In this document: positions 7,033-14,607 of the stretch, piece after piece
How positions within the stretch are numbered: position 1 is the first letter of the stretch
How the letters are laid out: each line of letters starts with the position of its first letter
Source: REEB509 sp044370335
GTDB taxonomy: Bacteria; Pseudomonadota; Alphaproteobacteria; Caulobacterales; Aquidulcibacteraceae
DNA: 14,805 bases
Assembly (NCBI GenBank): GCA_044370335.1
Contig: JBILVS010000280.1
Span: 1 to 14,805, forward strand
Reading direction: 5' to 3'
Translations under genes and position numbers: made by a program
Notes under the pieces: generated by a model
The model's input: the letters and a program-made list of their open reading frames with translations, nothing else
Databases searched by the model: none
Told to the model about the DNA's origin: nothing

Positions 7033-7455
7033 ATGAAACTGAAATCTGTTGTGATCTCCGCTTCGGCGGCGATGGTATGCGGCGCGCCCGTGATGCTTGC
7101 TCCGACGGCGAGTGCGCAGGTTGGAAATTGCTGGTTGTCGGAAAGCGAGCGACAGCCCGCCCACGTCATTCTTGTTCCGAACGAGCTCCCATGCTCAGGC
7201 AATCAGATCCAGCTTGTTACGCAGGGCGATGAAGTTGCAAATCTGACAAACCTCTTGGGGACGGCACCGCTTGTAACCATTACAATGAAGTGCGCGGACG
7301 GAACTGAGTTGCGGGAAGTGAATTACCCGCTGACGACGCGTACCTCTTATTTCTCGAAGCCTGGCTGCGCCGCCAAGAACTTTGCTCGCGTCTCGGCAAT
7401 GAACTTCAGACCTTCCGATATTGTCGGCAAGCTCAAGATTAGGCTTGTGGATTGA
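7033..7455 (+). CDS. Small secreted four-cysteine protein of unknown function
   Basis: The 140-residue protein begins at ATG 7033 behind a good ribosome binding site (AAGGGG six bases upstream). A clear Sec signal peptide (MKLKSVV, hydrophobic core, cleavage after ASA near residue 28) leaves a mature domain of about 112 residues. The mature part has four cysteines (33, 54, 87, 112), enough for two disulfides, and alternating polar/hydrophobic segments that suggest a small beta-rich periplasmic or extracellular domain. It is transcribed alone: a divergent region lies upstream and a strong terminator follows at 7501-7537. I do not recognise the family; it does not look like a fimbrial subunit or spore-coat-U protein at the level I can judge. 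Its position opposite the usher-like gene makes a functional link possible but unproven. Confidence 0.85.
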   Translation: MKLKSVVISASAAMVCGAPVMLAPTASAQVGNCWLSESERQPAHVILVPNELPCSGNQIQLVTQGDEVANLTNLLGTAPLVTITMKCADGTELREVNYPLTTRTSYFSKPGCAAKNFARVSAMNFRPSDIVGKLKIRLVD

Positions 7456-7500
7456 TGACGTCAGGTTGGTCGTGTCGGCCAGCCAGTCTCGAAGTGAATG

Positions 7501-7537
7501 GAGAGCCCGCCCCTGCCAGGGGCGGGCTTCTCTTTTT
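7501..7537 (+). terminator. Rho-independent terminator after the secreted-protein gene
   Basis: AGCCCGCCCC and GGGGCGGGCT form a perfect 10-bp GC-rich stem around a TGCCA loop. The flanking GAG/CTC can extend the stem past one bulged T, and a CTTTTTC tract follows immediately. It lies 45 bases after the stop at 7455 and separates this gene from the rightward polysaccharide operon. Confidence 0.88.
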
Positions 7538-7549
7538 CGGCGAAGGCGC

Positions 7550-7576
7550 TTGCTCTCGGTGCGGTTAGCATATTCT
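7550..7576 (+). promoter_or_regulatory. Candidate promoter of the rightward operon
   Basis: TTGCTC (7550-7555) and TATTCT (7571-7576) are 15 bases apart, shorter than ideal. They lie between the terminator and the sulfotransferase start, where a promoter is needed. The match to consensus is modest. Confidence 0.3.
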
Positions 7577-7644
7577 GTTCGGTTACGCTGCGCTGAGCGA
7601 GAAGGGTCGGACGGCTAAGTCGGACAACGTTGGTGAGCCTTAGT

Positions 7645-8625
7645 ATGCGTCGGGAGCGTCTCGATACAATCCTTGTGACGGGAAGTCCTCGCTCGGGGAC
7701 AACGGCCGTAGGCGACATTCTCGCCTCGATGGACGGAGCGGAATACCTCTATGAGCCGATGAATGCGACGACCGGAGATCGGGCGATCCACCGGTTCTTC
7801 GAGTTTCCGTCAGGCGTAGATTCCGATAACGCAGCCTTCGACAGCTTTGTCGATCGCGTGCGAACGCTTGACCTGCATCTGAGGCCGGGCGTGTCACATC
7901 GCGACACGCTTGCGATGCGGATGATTAAGACGTTGACCGGGGGCAGGAGCCGCGTTTCGCTGCTGCGTTGCCAACTCTCGCCGAACATGCGCACACTGAT
8001 CTGGAAAGACCCGTTCGCGAGCTTTGCAGCGGTGGACGCTGCGCTGCGGCACAAGATACCCGTGCTGGTGACGTACCGGTCCATTCACGAGATCGCCGGC
8101 AGCTTCAAACGACTTGGCTGGGGATTTGATCTTCACAATTTGCATGAGCGGCTGTCTGCCGCGGGCCGCATACCCGCAATATCGAAAAGGCTGCTGTCGC
8201 GTGGGGATGGGGCGACCAACGGTGCTGGGCTCTGGGCGTTGATTTATTCGGAGCTAGCGCGCGCCGCTCAAGCGCATCCGGATCGCATTCGAATCGTTAA
8301 CATCGACGAGGTCATACGTGACCCCTTCCAGACCTATGGCGGCATTCTCAACTGGCTGGGACGCCCACTTAGCCAATCCGTCCTCCATCAGATCAGTGCC
8401 GTTTATGGCAAGACCGCGCCATCGGCGCGAGCGATGCCGTCTGATCGCGCCCACGATCGAAACCGCGACCTCACCAAGGTGTCCAGCTATTGGCGCGCTA
8501 TGCTGAGCGAGGAGGAGTTGCACGGCGTAGACGCAATCGCTGCTGCCGTGGAGGTGCAGTCTATAGGCAGAACATTCGCTGCAGACGGTATGTCCCAGGC
8601 AGTCACAGCCGCGGCCCCTGCGTGA
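7645..8625 (+). CDS. PAPS-dependent sulfotransferase family protein
   Basis: The 326-residue protein opens with LDTILVTGSPRSGTT. The GSPRSGTT loop (about residues 13-20) is the 5'-phosphosulfate-binding motif of sulfotransferases. A WKDPFASF block follows mid-protein, and TYRSIHEIAGSFKRLGW (about 143-159) provides the Arg (near 145) and Ser (near 153) of the 3'-phosphate-binding motif. Such enzymes move sulfate from PAPS to hydroxyl or amino groups in the cytoplasm. Within a polysaccharide operon the likely acceptor is a sugar of the repeat unit or its lipid-linked precursor, which is inference. ATG 7645 is chosen because GGTGAG lies seven bases upstream; in-frame TTG 7630 and GTG 7633 are weaker. 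Its TGA overlaps the ATG of the polymerase gene by one base. Confidence 0.85.
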   Translation: MRRERLDTILVTGSPRSGTTAVGDILASMDGAEYLYEPMNATTGDRAIHRFFEFPSGVDSDNAAFDSFVDRVRTLDLHLRPGVSHRDTLAMRMIKTLTGGRSRVSLLRCQLSPNMRTLIWKDPFASFAAVDAALRHKIPVLVTYRSIHEIAGSFKRLGWGFDLHNLHERLSAAGRIPAISKRLLSRGDGATNGAGLWALIYSELARAAQAHPDRIRIVNIDEVIRDPFQTYGGILNWLGRPLSQSVLHQISAVYGKTAPSARAMPSDRAHDRNRDLTKVSSYWRAMLSEEELHGVDAIAAAVEVQSIGRTFAADGMSQAVTAAAPA

Positions 8626-9917
8626 TGCGGATCCAGCCATTTTCCTTTTTCGAACGGCTGATTCTGTACGCCATTCTGGCGCAAGTGTTTTCGCGCGTCG
8701 TGTTGGAGTTCGGTCTTGGAATTTGGTGGTTCAAGACGGTTCAGACAAAGCTTTGGCTGATGTACGGCCTGCTTCTTGCCGACCACGCCTTCTGGTTCCT
8801 GCGAGGCGGCGCGAGAAAGCTGCCTGCTGACTGGTTATTCCTTTCAACAGTAATGCTCTTCCTGCTGATAAGTGCCCACGGCTTTCTGGTCGGCTTCGCG
8901 ACAGGACAGGGACTATGGCGAAACATCGAAGATACGGCACCGCTGATCTTCATTGCTGCGAGCCTGTTCAGAATGCAGGACGAGCGTACATGGGATCATC
9001 AGTATACATTCCAACGCTTGCTGTGGGTCGTGGCGGCATCGGCCTGGATTTGCATCCTTTTCGGCTATCTTGGGGTGCTTCGGGGAGTACCTACGAAGGT
9101 GCCGCCACAGGGTGCCGTGATCGCAATCTACGCAGCACTATATCTTGCAGTCGTCGCTTTGCAGCGGCCACGTTTCTCTCTTCTCATTCACTCGCTGCTG
9201 TTTGGCGGGGCTTTGTTTTTCTCGCTCGAGGATCTCAACCGGACGACGCTGGCCTTCCTCGCGCTTGGGGGGTGTGCCGCGGTCGCGCTGCGTCTGAAGG
9301 TGGACAAGGCCGGAACGATTCTGATTGCTTCAGCCCTCGCACTGCTTCCCGTGCTTGCGCCCACGCTCGTTCCGGCGGGCAGCAAGACCGAGGCGCGCTT
9401 GGTTGCAGTCTTCGACCCCGAGGCGCGCGCAGAGTCGATTTCACTTCAGTCCCGCGAAATGGAAGCTGCCGAAATTGATGCGACGCTCGCGGCGGCCGGA
9501 CCGTTCGCCCAGACGTTCGGACTTGGTAACGGAGCGGGGTACGACTTCCGCATTCCTGGCAAATTTGAAGAAGACCATGGCCACGCACATTATGCTTTTG
9601 CGTACTTCAGCTTGCGCTATGGCTATGTGGGCGTTGTTTATGTCGTCATCATTGGGGGCCTGCTGGCTCTCTCCATGGTGTATGGGCTGCGGTTTGGCGG
9701 ACCTATCGGGTATTTCGGAACGCTGATGAGCTTGGCCTGCTTGATATACCTCTTCACATATGTTAATTTCTTCATGTACCAGGTGGCTCTTCCTTTTGTG
9801 TGCTTGCTCGCGCCTGTGAGAGCAAAGCCAGCAGGAATTTCAAGAGCTCGGACGACGGGTTTTCCCGACGCAGTTGGCGCGGTTCCGTCGAGCCGATCGG
9901 TCCTTTTTGACCGTTGA
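8625..9917 (+). CDS. Wzy-type polysaccharide polymerase / O-antigen-ligase-like membrane protein
   Basis: The 430-residue protein has about ten hydrophobic helices. A large periplasmic-type loop lies in the second half (about 250-320) between helix blocks, the usual architecture of the Wzy/WaaL (O-antigen polymerase/ligase) group. LNRTTLAFLAL (Arg near 206) resembles the conserved Arg motif before the main loop. The loop ends in a histidine-rich block, DHGHAHYAFAYFSLRYGYVG (His near 318, 320, 322), which matches the H-x-x-Y/F...GxxG pattern just before the next helix. It would join lipid-linked repeat units at the outer face of the inner membrane. The start ATG 8625 overlaps the sulfotransferase stop (TGATG), so a longer open frame upstream inside that gene is not used. 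A ligase role cannot be excluded from sequence. Confidence 0.8.
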   Translation: MRIQPFSFFERLILYAILAQVFSRVVLEFGLGIWWFKTVQTKLWLMYGLLLADHAFWFLRGGARKLPADWLFLSTVMLFLLISAHGFLVGFATGQGLWRNIEDTAPLIFIAASLFRMQDERTWDHQYTFQRLLWVVAASAWICILFGYLGVLRGVPTKVPPQGAVIAIYAALYLAVVALQRPRFSLLIHSLLFGGALFFSLEDLNRTTLAFLALGGCAAVALRLKVDKAGTILIASALALLPVLAPTLVPAGSKTEARLVAVFDPEARAESISLQSREMEAAEIDATLAAAGPFAQTFGLGNGAGYDFRIPGKFEEDHGHAHYAFAYFSLRYGYVGVVYVVIIGGLLALSMVYGLRFGGPIGYFGTLMSLACLIYLFTYVNFFMYQVALPFVCLLAPVRAKPAGISRARTTGFPDAVGAVPSSRSVLFDR

Positions 9918-9986
9918 GGTGGGCGTTCGAAGCAACACGATCGACGCTTGCTGCGAGCATTAACTTCGCCGCACGGACAGAGCGAT

Positions 9987-10011
9987 GGGGACAACGGGGA
10001 CGGGGACGGGG
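9987..10011 (+). other. Four-tract G-quadruplex motif / GGGGAC repeat
   Basis: Four GGGG tracts (9987-9990, 9996-9999, 10002-10005, 10008-10011) are separated by 5, 2 and 2 bases on the coding strand, built from GGGGAC hexamer units. A fifth GGG (10015-10017) abuts ATG 10018. It meets the usual intramolecular G-quadruplex pattern. It occupies either the ribosome-binding region (start 10018) or codons 1-9 (start 9985) of the Hsp70-like gene. Confidence 0.75.
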
Positions 10012-10017
10012 ATTGGG

Positions 10018-11367
10018 ATGGAGCTAGTTGCAGCTTCGCGAAGCAGCGTGTGCTTCGATTTTGGGACCGCCTACTCCAAGGCGGCTCGGTCACCAGTCGG
10101 CGGCTCAGGCGGCAGTTCGGCCATACCATTACCAATAGGCCGGTCAGCCAATTCGCTGGACACGTTCATCGTACCTTCGCTGGTGTTTGTTGAAGGGGAC
10201 AGAATATTCCTGGGTCCAGCGGCGTTTGATCGTCTGGCAGAGTGCGGGCAGCCGGGTCGCGAAGCGCTTACATCGTTCAAGATCCTACTGGCGTCCGCCG
10301 ATCTTGAAGCCGTTCTCATGACATTGCCGTCTCCGCGCGTGGAGCCAGCTCGGCGATTGATTCATCGCCATCTGGTAGTGCTCTTTCTCGCCTACCTGAT
10401 AAGTCTAGCCGACGATGCTCTCGCTGGCGCACGGTTGGGGGGCATCAGCTGCTTTCACAGCCGGTTTGTCTTGCCCGACTGGACGAGGCGAGCAAATGAA
10501 CGAAGACTTGGCCTCATCTCCGAGTTGTTCGAGCAAGCATTTTTATTGGCGGACGTCCTTGGAAAGAACCTGATATCTGGTTCGGTCGATCGCATTGTCT
10601 TGGAGCGCGGGCTGAGCGCGATTTCAGGCGGCTCCATCCGAAATAGAATAGAGGGGGCGATTTTTGAGCCGGCTGCCGCAGCATTCGCGTTTTTGCCGAG
10701 CATACTCGCCGATCGTGCGACATCCATTGTAGTTGTCGACGTTGGGGCAGGTACGACGGATTTCGCCGGCTTCCGCGTATCGTCCAATCGGGGAAGTCGG
10801 CTTGTATTCTTGCCCGAAACATGCAGGAGCGCCGATGTTGCAGGCGACGCATTCGATGCAGCAGTTTTGAACATGATCGTCGAGGACGACCGCATCAAGC
10901 TGGGGCTTGAGGAGCGTGACGCGCTCTGGCGCTCGCTGAGCCGCAACATTCGCGCGCTCAAGACGACGATCGTCTCTACGGGCTTCCTTGAACTGACCAT
11001 CGGCTCGCGGACGCTTATGTTTTCTCTCAAGGCTCTGGAAGCCTCGCCCGAGCTGAACCGCAGCATGGCGATCCTGTCAGATCATCTCGATCAGGTGGTG
11101 TCGTTGATCGGGCGACGGTCGAACGCGAGCAAAGAGCGGATTGGGCTGATCATCACGGGAGGCGGCGCTAACTTCCCCTTCATCCAAAGAATGACACAAC
11201 GGCGTCCGGGGCAGACAAAGCGGGCTCCACTTACGCGCATAGCCCCCCCTGCGGATCGGTATGTGTCGCTTAGCGAGCCGGTTCTAAACCAGCTGACCAC
11301 CGTGCTTGGTGGCGCGGCCGCTGATCGGGAAACGATGCGCGCGCTCAAAAAAGAAACCTTTACATGA
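10018..11367 (+). CDS. Hsp70-like (ASKHA) ATPase domain protein without a substrate-binding domain
   Basis: The product has the nucleotide-binding signatures of the actin/Hsp70/hexokinase fold in order. Numbered from the in-frame ATG at 9985, these are phosphate-1 VCFDFGTAYSKAA (22-34), the Hsp70 hallmark FEPAAAAFAF (227-236), phosphate-2 VVDVGAGTTDFAGF (250-263), a GDAFD equivalent of GGEDFD (287-291), and the adenosine motif IITGGGANFPFI (389-400). The protein ends about 60 residues later, so it is an ATPase domain alone; DnaK would carry a further ~250-residue peptide-binding part. Start 10018 (449 residues) is preferred because starting at 9985 adds only a Gly/Thr low-complexity run encoded by the G-tract repeat, but this is uncertain. 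Its TGA overlaps the methyltransferase ATG (ATGA), so the two are coupled. A role in polysaccharide synthesis, for example as an ATP-driven switch or scaffold, is inferred from position only. Confidence 0.85.
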   Translation: MELVAASRSSVCFDFGTAYSKAARSPVGGSGGSSAIPLPIGRSANSLDTFIVPSLVFVEGDRIFLGPAAFDRLAECGQPGREALTSFKILLASADLEAVLMTLPSPRVEPARRLIHRHLVVLFLAYLISLADDALAGARLGGISCFHSRFVLPDWTRRANERRLGLISELFEQAFLLADVLGKNLISGSVDRIVLERGLSAISGGSIRNRIEGAIFEPAAAAFAFLPSILADRATSIVVVDVGAGTTDFAGFRVSSNRGSRLVFLPETCRSADVAGDAFDAAVLNMIVEDDRIKLGLEERDALWRSLSRNIRALKTTIVSTGFLELTIGSRTLMFSLKALEASPELNRSMAILSDHLDQVVSLIGRRSNASKERIGLIITGGGANFPFIQRMTQRRPGQTKRAPLTRIAPPADRYVSLSEPVLNQLTTVLGGAAADRETMRALKKETFT

Positions 11368-12122
11368 CCGGCCTACCGGACAGAATTACTCGCAACCGTC
11401 AGCGTTTGTATCCGGAGCTGCAGGCAGGCGGCTTCACGAAACGCGATGGGACCATCGCATTCTACGTGCGGGTAAACGCACTGCTGCGGCCCACCGATAC
11501 GATCCTGGATTTCGGGGCAGGGCGTGGCCGGGGCGCGGAGGACGCCTGCGCCATTCGGCGTGACCTGCTTAATCTACAGGGGAAAGTCAAAAAGGTGGTT
11601 GGCGTCGATGTCGATGACGCCGTGAAGGAAAACCCAACTCTCGATGAGTGGCGCGTCATCGCCCCGGACAGGCCGGTTCCGTTGCCGGACGCCAGTTTCG
11701 ATCTGATCCTGTCGGACTGGGTGCTTGAGCACATCGACAACCCCTCCTGGTTCGCAGCTGAAGTGTACCGACTGCTGAGGCCGGGGGGCTGGTTATGTGC
11801 CCGTACGCCCAACAAGTGGGGCCTTACAGGTCTCGGTGCGCGACTGACACCGAACAGGTTGCACAAGAACGTTCTTGCGAAGCTGACCGACAATCGCCTT
11901 CAGCAGGACGTTTTTCCGACGCGATATCGTTTGAACACCATAGGCTCGCTGCGCAAGTGGTTCCCCAGGCAGCGGTGGCAGCACGCGTCCTATATGGAGA
12001 ATGCGGAACCACCCTACGTGATGCGCAGCCTTGTGGCGGCGCGTCTGGTCCAGATGTACTGGCGGGTCGCTCCTACTTCACTTTTCACCAATCTTCATGT
12101 TTTCTTGCAGAGGCGGGCCTGA
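11364..12122 (+). CDS. Class I SAM-dependent methyltransferase
   Basis: The 252-residue protein carries the Rossmann-type methyltransferase motifs: motif I ILDFGAGRGRG (about 47-57), motif II VVGVDVDD (about 78-85) with its acidic ribose-binding residue, FDLILSDWVLEHIDNP (about 112-127) as motif IV, and LLRPGGWLCARTPN (about 137-150) as post-motif. This is the usual small-molecule/sugar methyltransferase layout (Methyltransf_11-like). It probably methylates a sugar of the repeat unit or the chain end in the cytoplasm; the acceptor cannot be read from sequence. It overlaps the Hsp70-like gene by four bases. A GC-rich hairpin (GCGGGC/GCCCGC) surrounds its stop but has no T-tract, so transcription probably continues into the glycosyltransferase 68 bases later. 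Confidence 0.88.
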   Translation: MTGLPDRITRNRQRLYPELQAGGFTKRDGTIAFYVRVNALLRPTDTILDFGAGRGRGAEDACAIRRDLLNLQGKVKKVVGVDVDDAVKENPTLDEWRVIAPDRPVPLPDASFDLILSDWVLEHIDNPSWFAAEVYRLLRPGGWLCARTPNKWGLTGLGARLTPNRLHKNVLAKLTDNRLQQDVFPTRYRLNTIGSLRKWFPRQRWQHASYMENAEPPYVMRSLVAARLVQMYWRVAPTSLFTNLHVFLQRRA

Positions 12123-12190
12123 AAAGCCCGCTATGTGTCGGTTACATGGCCTGTCCAATGCATTGAGCAGGGCCACCCTGAGGGCGTCGG

Positions 12191-13375
12191 ATGCGCGTAG
12201 CGATTATTCACGATTGGCTCTCGACCTTTACAGGAGCTGAGCGGGTTCTTGAGCAGATGCTCTTGCTCTATCCCAAGGCAGCCCTTTTTACCCTGGTCGA
12301 CCACCTTCCCCGTCAGGAGCGCGCGTTCCTCCGCGGGGTGAAGGTTCACACGACATGGTTGCAGACGGCACCATTCTCGAAGAAGCGCTTCCGCAGTTAT
12401 TTGCCGCTTATGCCGTTTCTGATCGAACAGCATGACGTCAGTGCGTATGACCTGATCTTGTCGTCATCCTGGGCTTTTGCGAAAGGGGTTCTGGTTGGCG
12501 CGCACCAGCCGCATGTGAGCTACGTCCACACGCCGATCCGGTATGCGTCCCAGCTGCAGCATCAGTATCTTGAACAGACGAAATTGAGTAGCGGCCTTCG
12601 CAGTCTCTATGTGCGTCGCGTCCTGCACAATCTCCGCCAGTGGGACGCGATCACGATGAACAGTGTCGATGCGCCTATCGCAAACTCAAGATACATCGCA
12701 CACCGCATCCTAAAGACGTACCGCCGTGAAGCTGAGGTCATCTATCCGCCAGTGAACGTGGCGGCGTTCAGTGTCCGGCACGAGAAGGAGAATTTCTATC
12801 TCGCCGCATCTCGACTGGTTCCCTACAAGCGTTTTGATCTGATCATCGACGCTTTCAACCAAATGCCCCACCGCCGTCTCGTCATTGTCGGCGATGGGCC
12901 GGAGCGTAAGAAGCTGGAGGCGATGGCAAAACCCAACATCCAGTTCCTTGGCTACTTGCCGGATGCCGAGCTCGCAGCAAAGATGGGTGAAGCAAAAGCC
13001 TTCATCATGGCGGCGCTTGAGGATTTCGGAATTATCGTCGCCGAAGCGCAAGCGTCTGGAACGCCGGTGATCTGCTACGGGCGCGGCGGCGCTTCGGAAA
13101 TCGTCGTTCGCGTGGATTCGCCGCGGGAGCCCACCGGCGTCCTGTTCGAGGAGCAGTCGGTCGAGTCACTCGTCGATGCCGTCGACAGATTTGAATCACT
13201 GCAGGCGGACATCAGCCCACAGGCCTGCCGGTGGAATGCAGAACGCTTCGGACCTGTGCGCTTTCGGCGTGAGCTGAAGGCGGTGATCGATCGGACTGTG
13301 TATTCTGCGGGAAGTGATGCACAGCCCGAGGCCGTGCCAGCGCCAATGCAACTCGAGATCGAAGCCGTTAGCTGA
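12191..13375 (+). CDS. Glycosyltransferase family 4, WbaZ-like
   Basis: This 394-residue retaining GT-B glycosyltransferase begins MRVAIIHDWLSTFTGAERVL, an N-terminus typical of the WbaZ-like branch of GT4, which includes O-antigen mannosyltransferases. The C-terminal donor domain shows LAASRLVPYKR (about 204-214), VIVGDGPER (about 231-239), and the E-x7-E motif in LEDFGIIVAEA (Glu 277 and Glu 285) followed by GTPVI. It would add a sugar from a nucleotide donor to the lipid-linked acceptor in the cytoplasm; mannose is suggested by the subgroup, not proven. GAGGG six bases upstream of ATG 12191 supports the start. Its TGA shares a base with the next gene's ATG (TGATG). Confidence 0.9.
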   Translation: MRVAIIHDWLSTFTGAERVLEQMLLLYPKAALFTLVDHLPRQERAFLRGVKVHTTWLQTAPFSKKRFRSYLPLMPFLIEQHDVSAYDLILSSSWAFAKGVLVGAHQPHVSYVHTPIRYASQLQHQYLEQTKLSSGLRSLYVRRVLHNLRQWDAITMNSVDAPIANSRYIAHRILKTYRREAEVIYPPVNVAAFSVRHEKENFYLAASRLVPYKRFDLIIDAFNQMPHRRLVIVGDGPERKKLEAMAKPNIQFLGYLPDAELAAKMGEAKAFIMAALEDFGIIVAEAQASGTPVICYGRGGASEIVVRVDSPREPTGVLFEEQSVESLVDAVDRFESLQADISPQACRWNAERFGPVRFRRELKAVIDRTVYSAGSDAQPEAVPAPMQLEIEAVS

Positions 13376-14607
13376 TGCGCATCGCGCTTGTGAACAATAC
13401 CTTTGAGCCGTTTGCAGTTGGCGGCGCTGAGCGATCCATGCTCGCGCGCGCCAAGGGGTTGATGCGTCGCGGGCATGAAGTGAAGGTATTTTCGCTGGCA
13501 GCGGACGGCATTCAGGCTGAACGCAGCATTGGCGGCGTTGACGTAAGCTACATACTTGGCGCATGGGGCGCTAGCTCGCCTTGGCACAAAGGACGGAGCG
13601 CGCTCCAGCGGCTACTTTGGCATGTCGGGCCCGAGTGGGTGCCGTTCGGAAGAACCGATCTTGCCCCTGCCATCCAGAGTTTCAGCCCGGACGTGGTCAA
13701 CATGGCCAACCTTCCTGGGTTGGGTTACGGCAACGTTGAGGCAGTCAGGCACTTAGGCGTTCCCGTGGTCCTGACTGTTGCGGATTTTGCACCCCTCTGC
13801 GCGGGCACAACAATGTTCCGCAAGACAGAGCAGTGCGAGGAGCGGTGCCTGAAGTGCCGGATTATCAGCGGCCCGCGCCTGTCGCGTTTCAACCGTGCCG
13901 ACGCATACATCTTTGTAAGCGAGTACATGCGCAACCGGTACGTCGCGACCAACGGCCACGCAGATGAGGCGATGTCGCGTGGCTCAGTGATCCATAACGG
14001 GCTTGATGATTGCATGATCAACATGCCCTTGCCGCCGACAATTGAGGCTCGCTCCAGCGCGGTAGGTTTCATGGGGCAGCTGAAGCCGACCAAAGGTATA
14101 GAGGTACTCATCCGGGCATTCCTGAAGGGTGCCGAGCGCCGCGAAGCGCGGCTGGTGATCGCAGGATCAGGCGAGACCGCATACGTTGAAGCGCTGAAGC
14201 GTCTTGCTGGGGGAGATCGTCGCGTCGAATTCATCGGCCATAGCGATCCCGTTCGTTTTTTCGAGCGGGTTGATATCGTCGTGATCCCGAGCGTGTGGGC
14301 CGAGCCGCTACCGCGGGTAGGGTATGAAGCAAACTTCTTCGGGCGCCCGATCATCGTCTCCAACAAGGGGGGCTGTTCCGAGCTGGTGGAGAACGACGAA
14401 AACGGATCAGTGTTTGATCCTGACCATGACATGCAGCTCAGCGGTCTGATCGACGTATGGTTTGCACGTCTGCAAAGGCACCGGTCTGAGATCTCGCAAG
14501 CGGCGCGAGCGCATGCACTGAAGCGCCATCATCCTGACATTGTTGCGCAGCGCTATGAAGATGCGCTTACAGCTTCAACACGGGTTCCTGCTGGGAAGGC
14601 TGCATAA
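13375..14607 (+). CDS. Glycosyltransferase family 4
   Basis: This 410-residue GT-B protein has the N-terminal acceptor-domain signature NNTFEPFAVGGAERSM (about 7-22). A cysteine cluster (C142, C154, C158, C161) within a CAGTTMF...C-x3-C-x2-C block is seen in many GT4 enzymes. The donor domain follows, with GFMGQLKPTKGIEVLI (about 231-246), VIAGSGE and the E-x7-E motif WAEPLPRVGYE (Glu 310 and Glu 318). Residues GRPIIVSNKGG follow, as expected. It overlaps the preceding glycosyltransferase by one base, so the two are likely made together and add successive sugars; donor and linkage are unknown. Its last 41 bases overlap, tail to tail, the 3' end of the minus-strand gene at 14567. Confidence 0.9.
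   Translation: MRIALVNNTFEPFAVGGAERSMLARAKGLMRRGHEVKVFSLAADGIQAERSIGGVDVSYILGAWGASSPWHKGRSALQRLLWHVGPEWVPFGRTDLAPAIQSFSPDVVNMANLPGLGYGNVEAVRHLGVPVVLTVADFAPLCAGTTMFRKTEQCEERCLKCRIISGPRLSRFNRADAYIFVSEYMRNRYVATNGHADEAMSRGSVIHNGLDDCMINMPLPPTIEARSSAVGFMGQLKPTKGIEVLIRAFLKGAERREARLVIAGSGETAYVEALKRLAGGDRRVEFIGHSDPVRFFERVDIVVIPSVWAEPLPRVGYEANFFGRPIIVSNKGGCSELVENDENGSVFDPDHDMQLSGLIDVWFARLQRHRSEISQAARAHALKRHHPDIVAQRYEDALTASTRVPAGKAA

Noticed and set aside
8490..8624. 45-residue N-terminal extension of the polymerase
   Set aside because: It is inside the sulfotransferase gene, arginine/cysteine-rich, and the ATG at 8625 makes a TGATG overlap followed directly by a membrane-type sequence.
12112..12131. 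GCGGGC-CTGAAAA-GCCCGC hairpin at the methyltransferase stop
   Set aside because: No T-tract follows and the next gene is only 68 bases away in the same direction, so it is not called a terminator.
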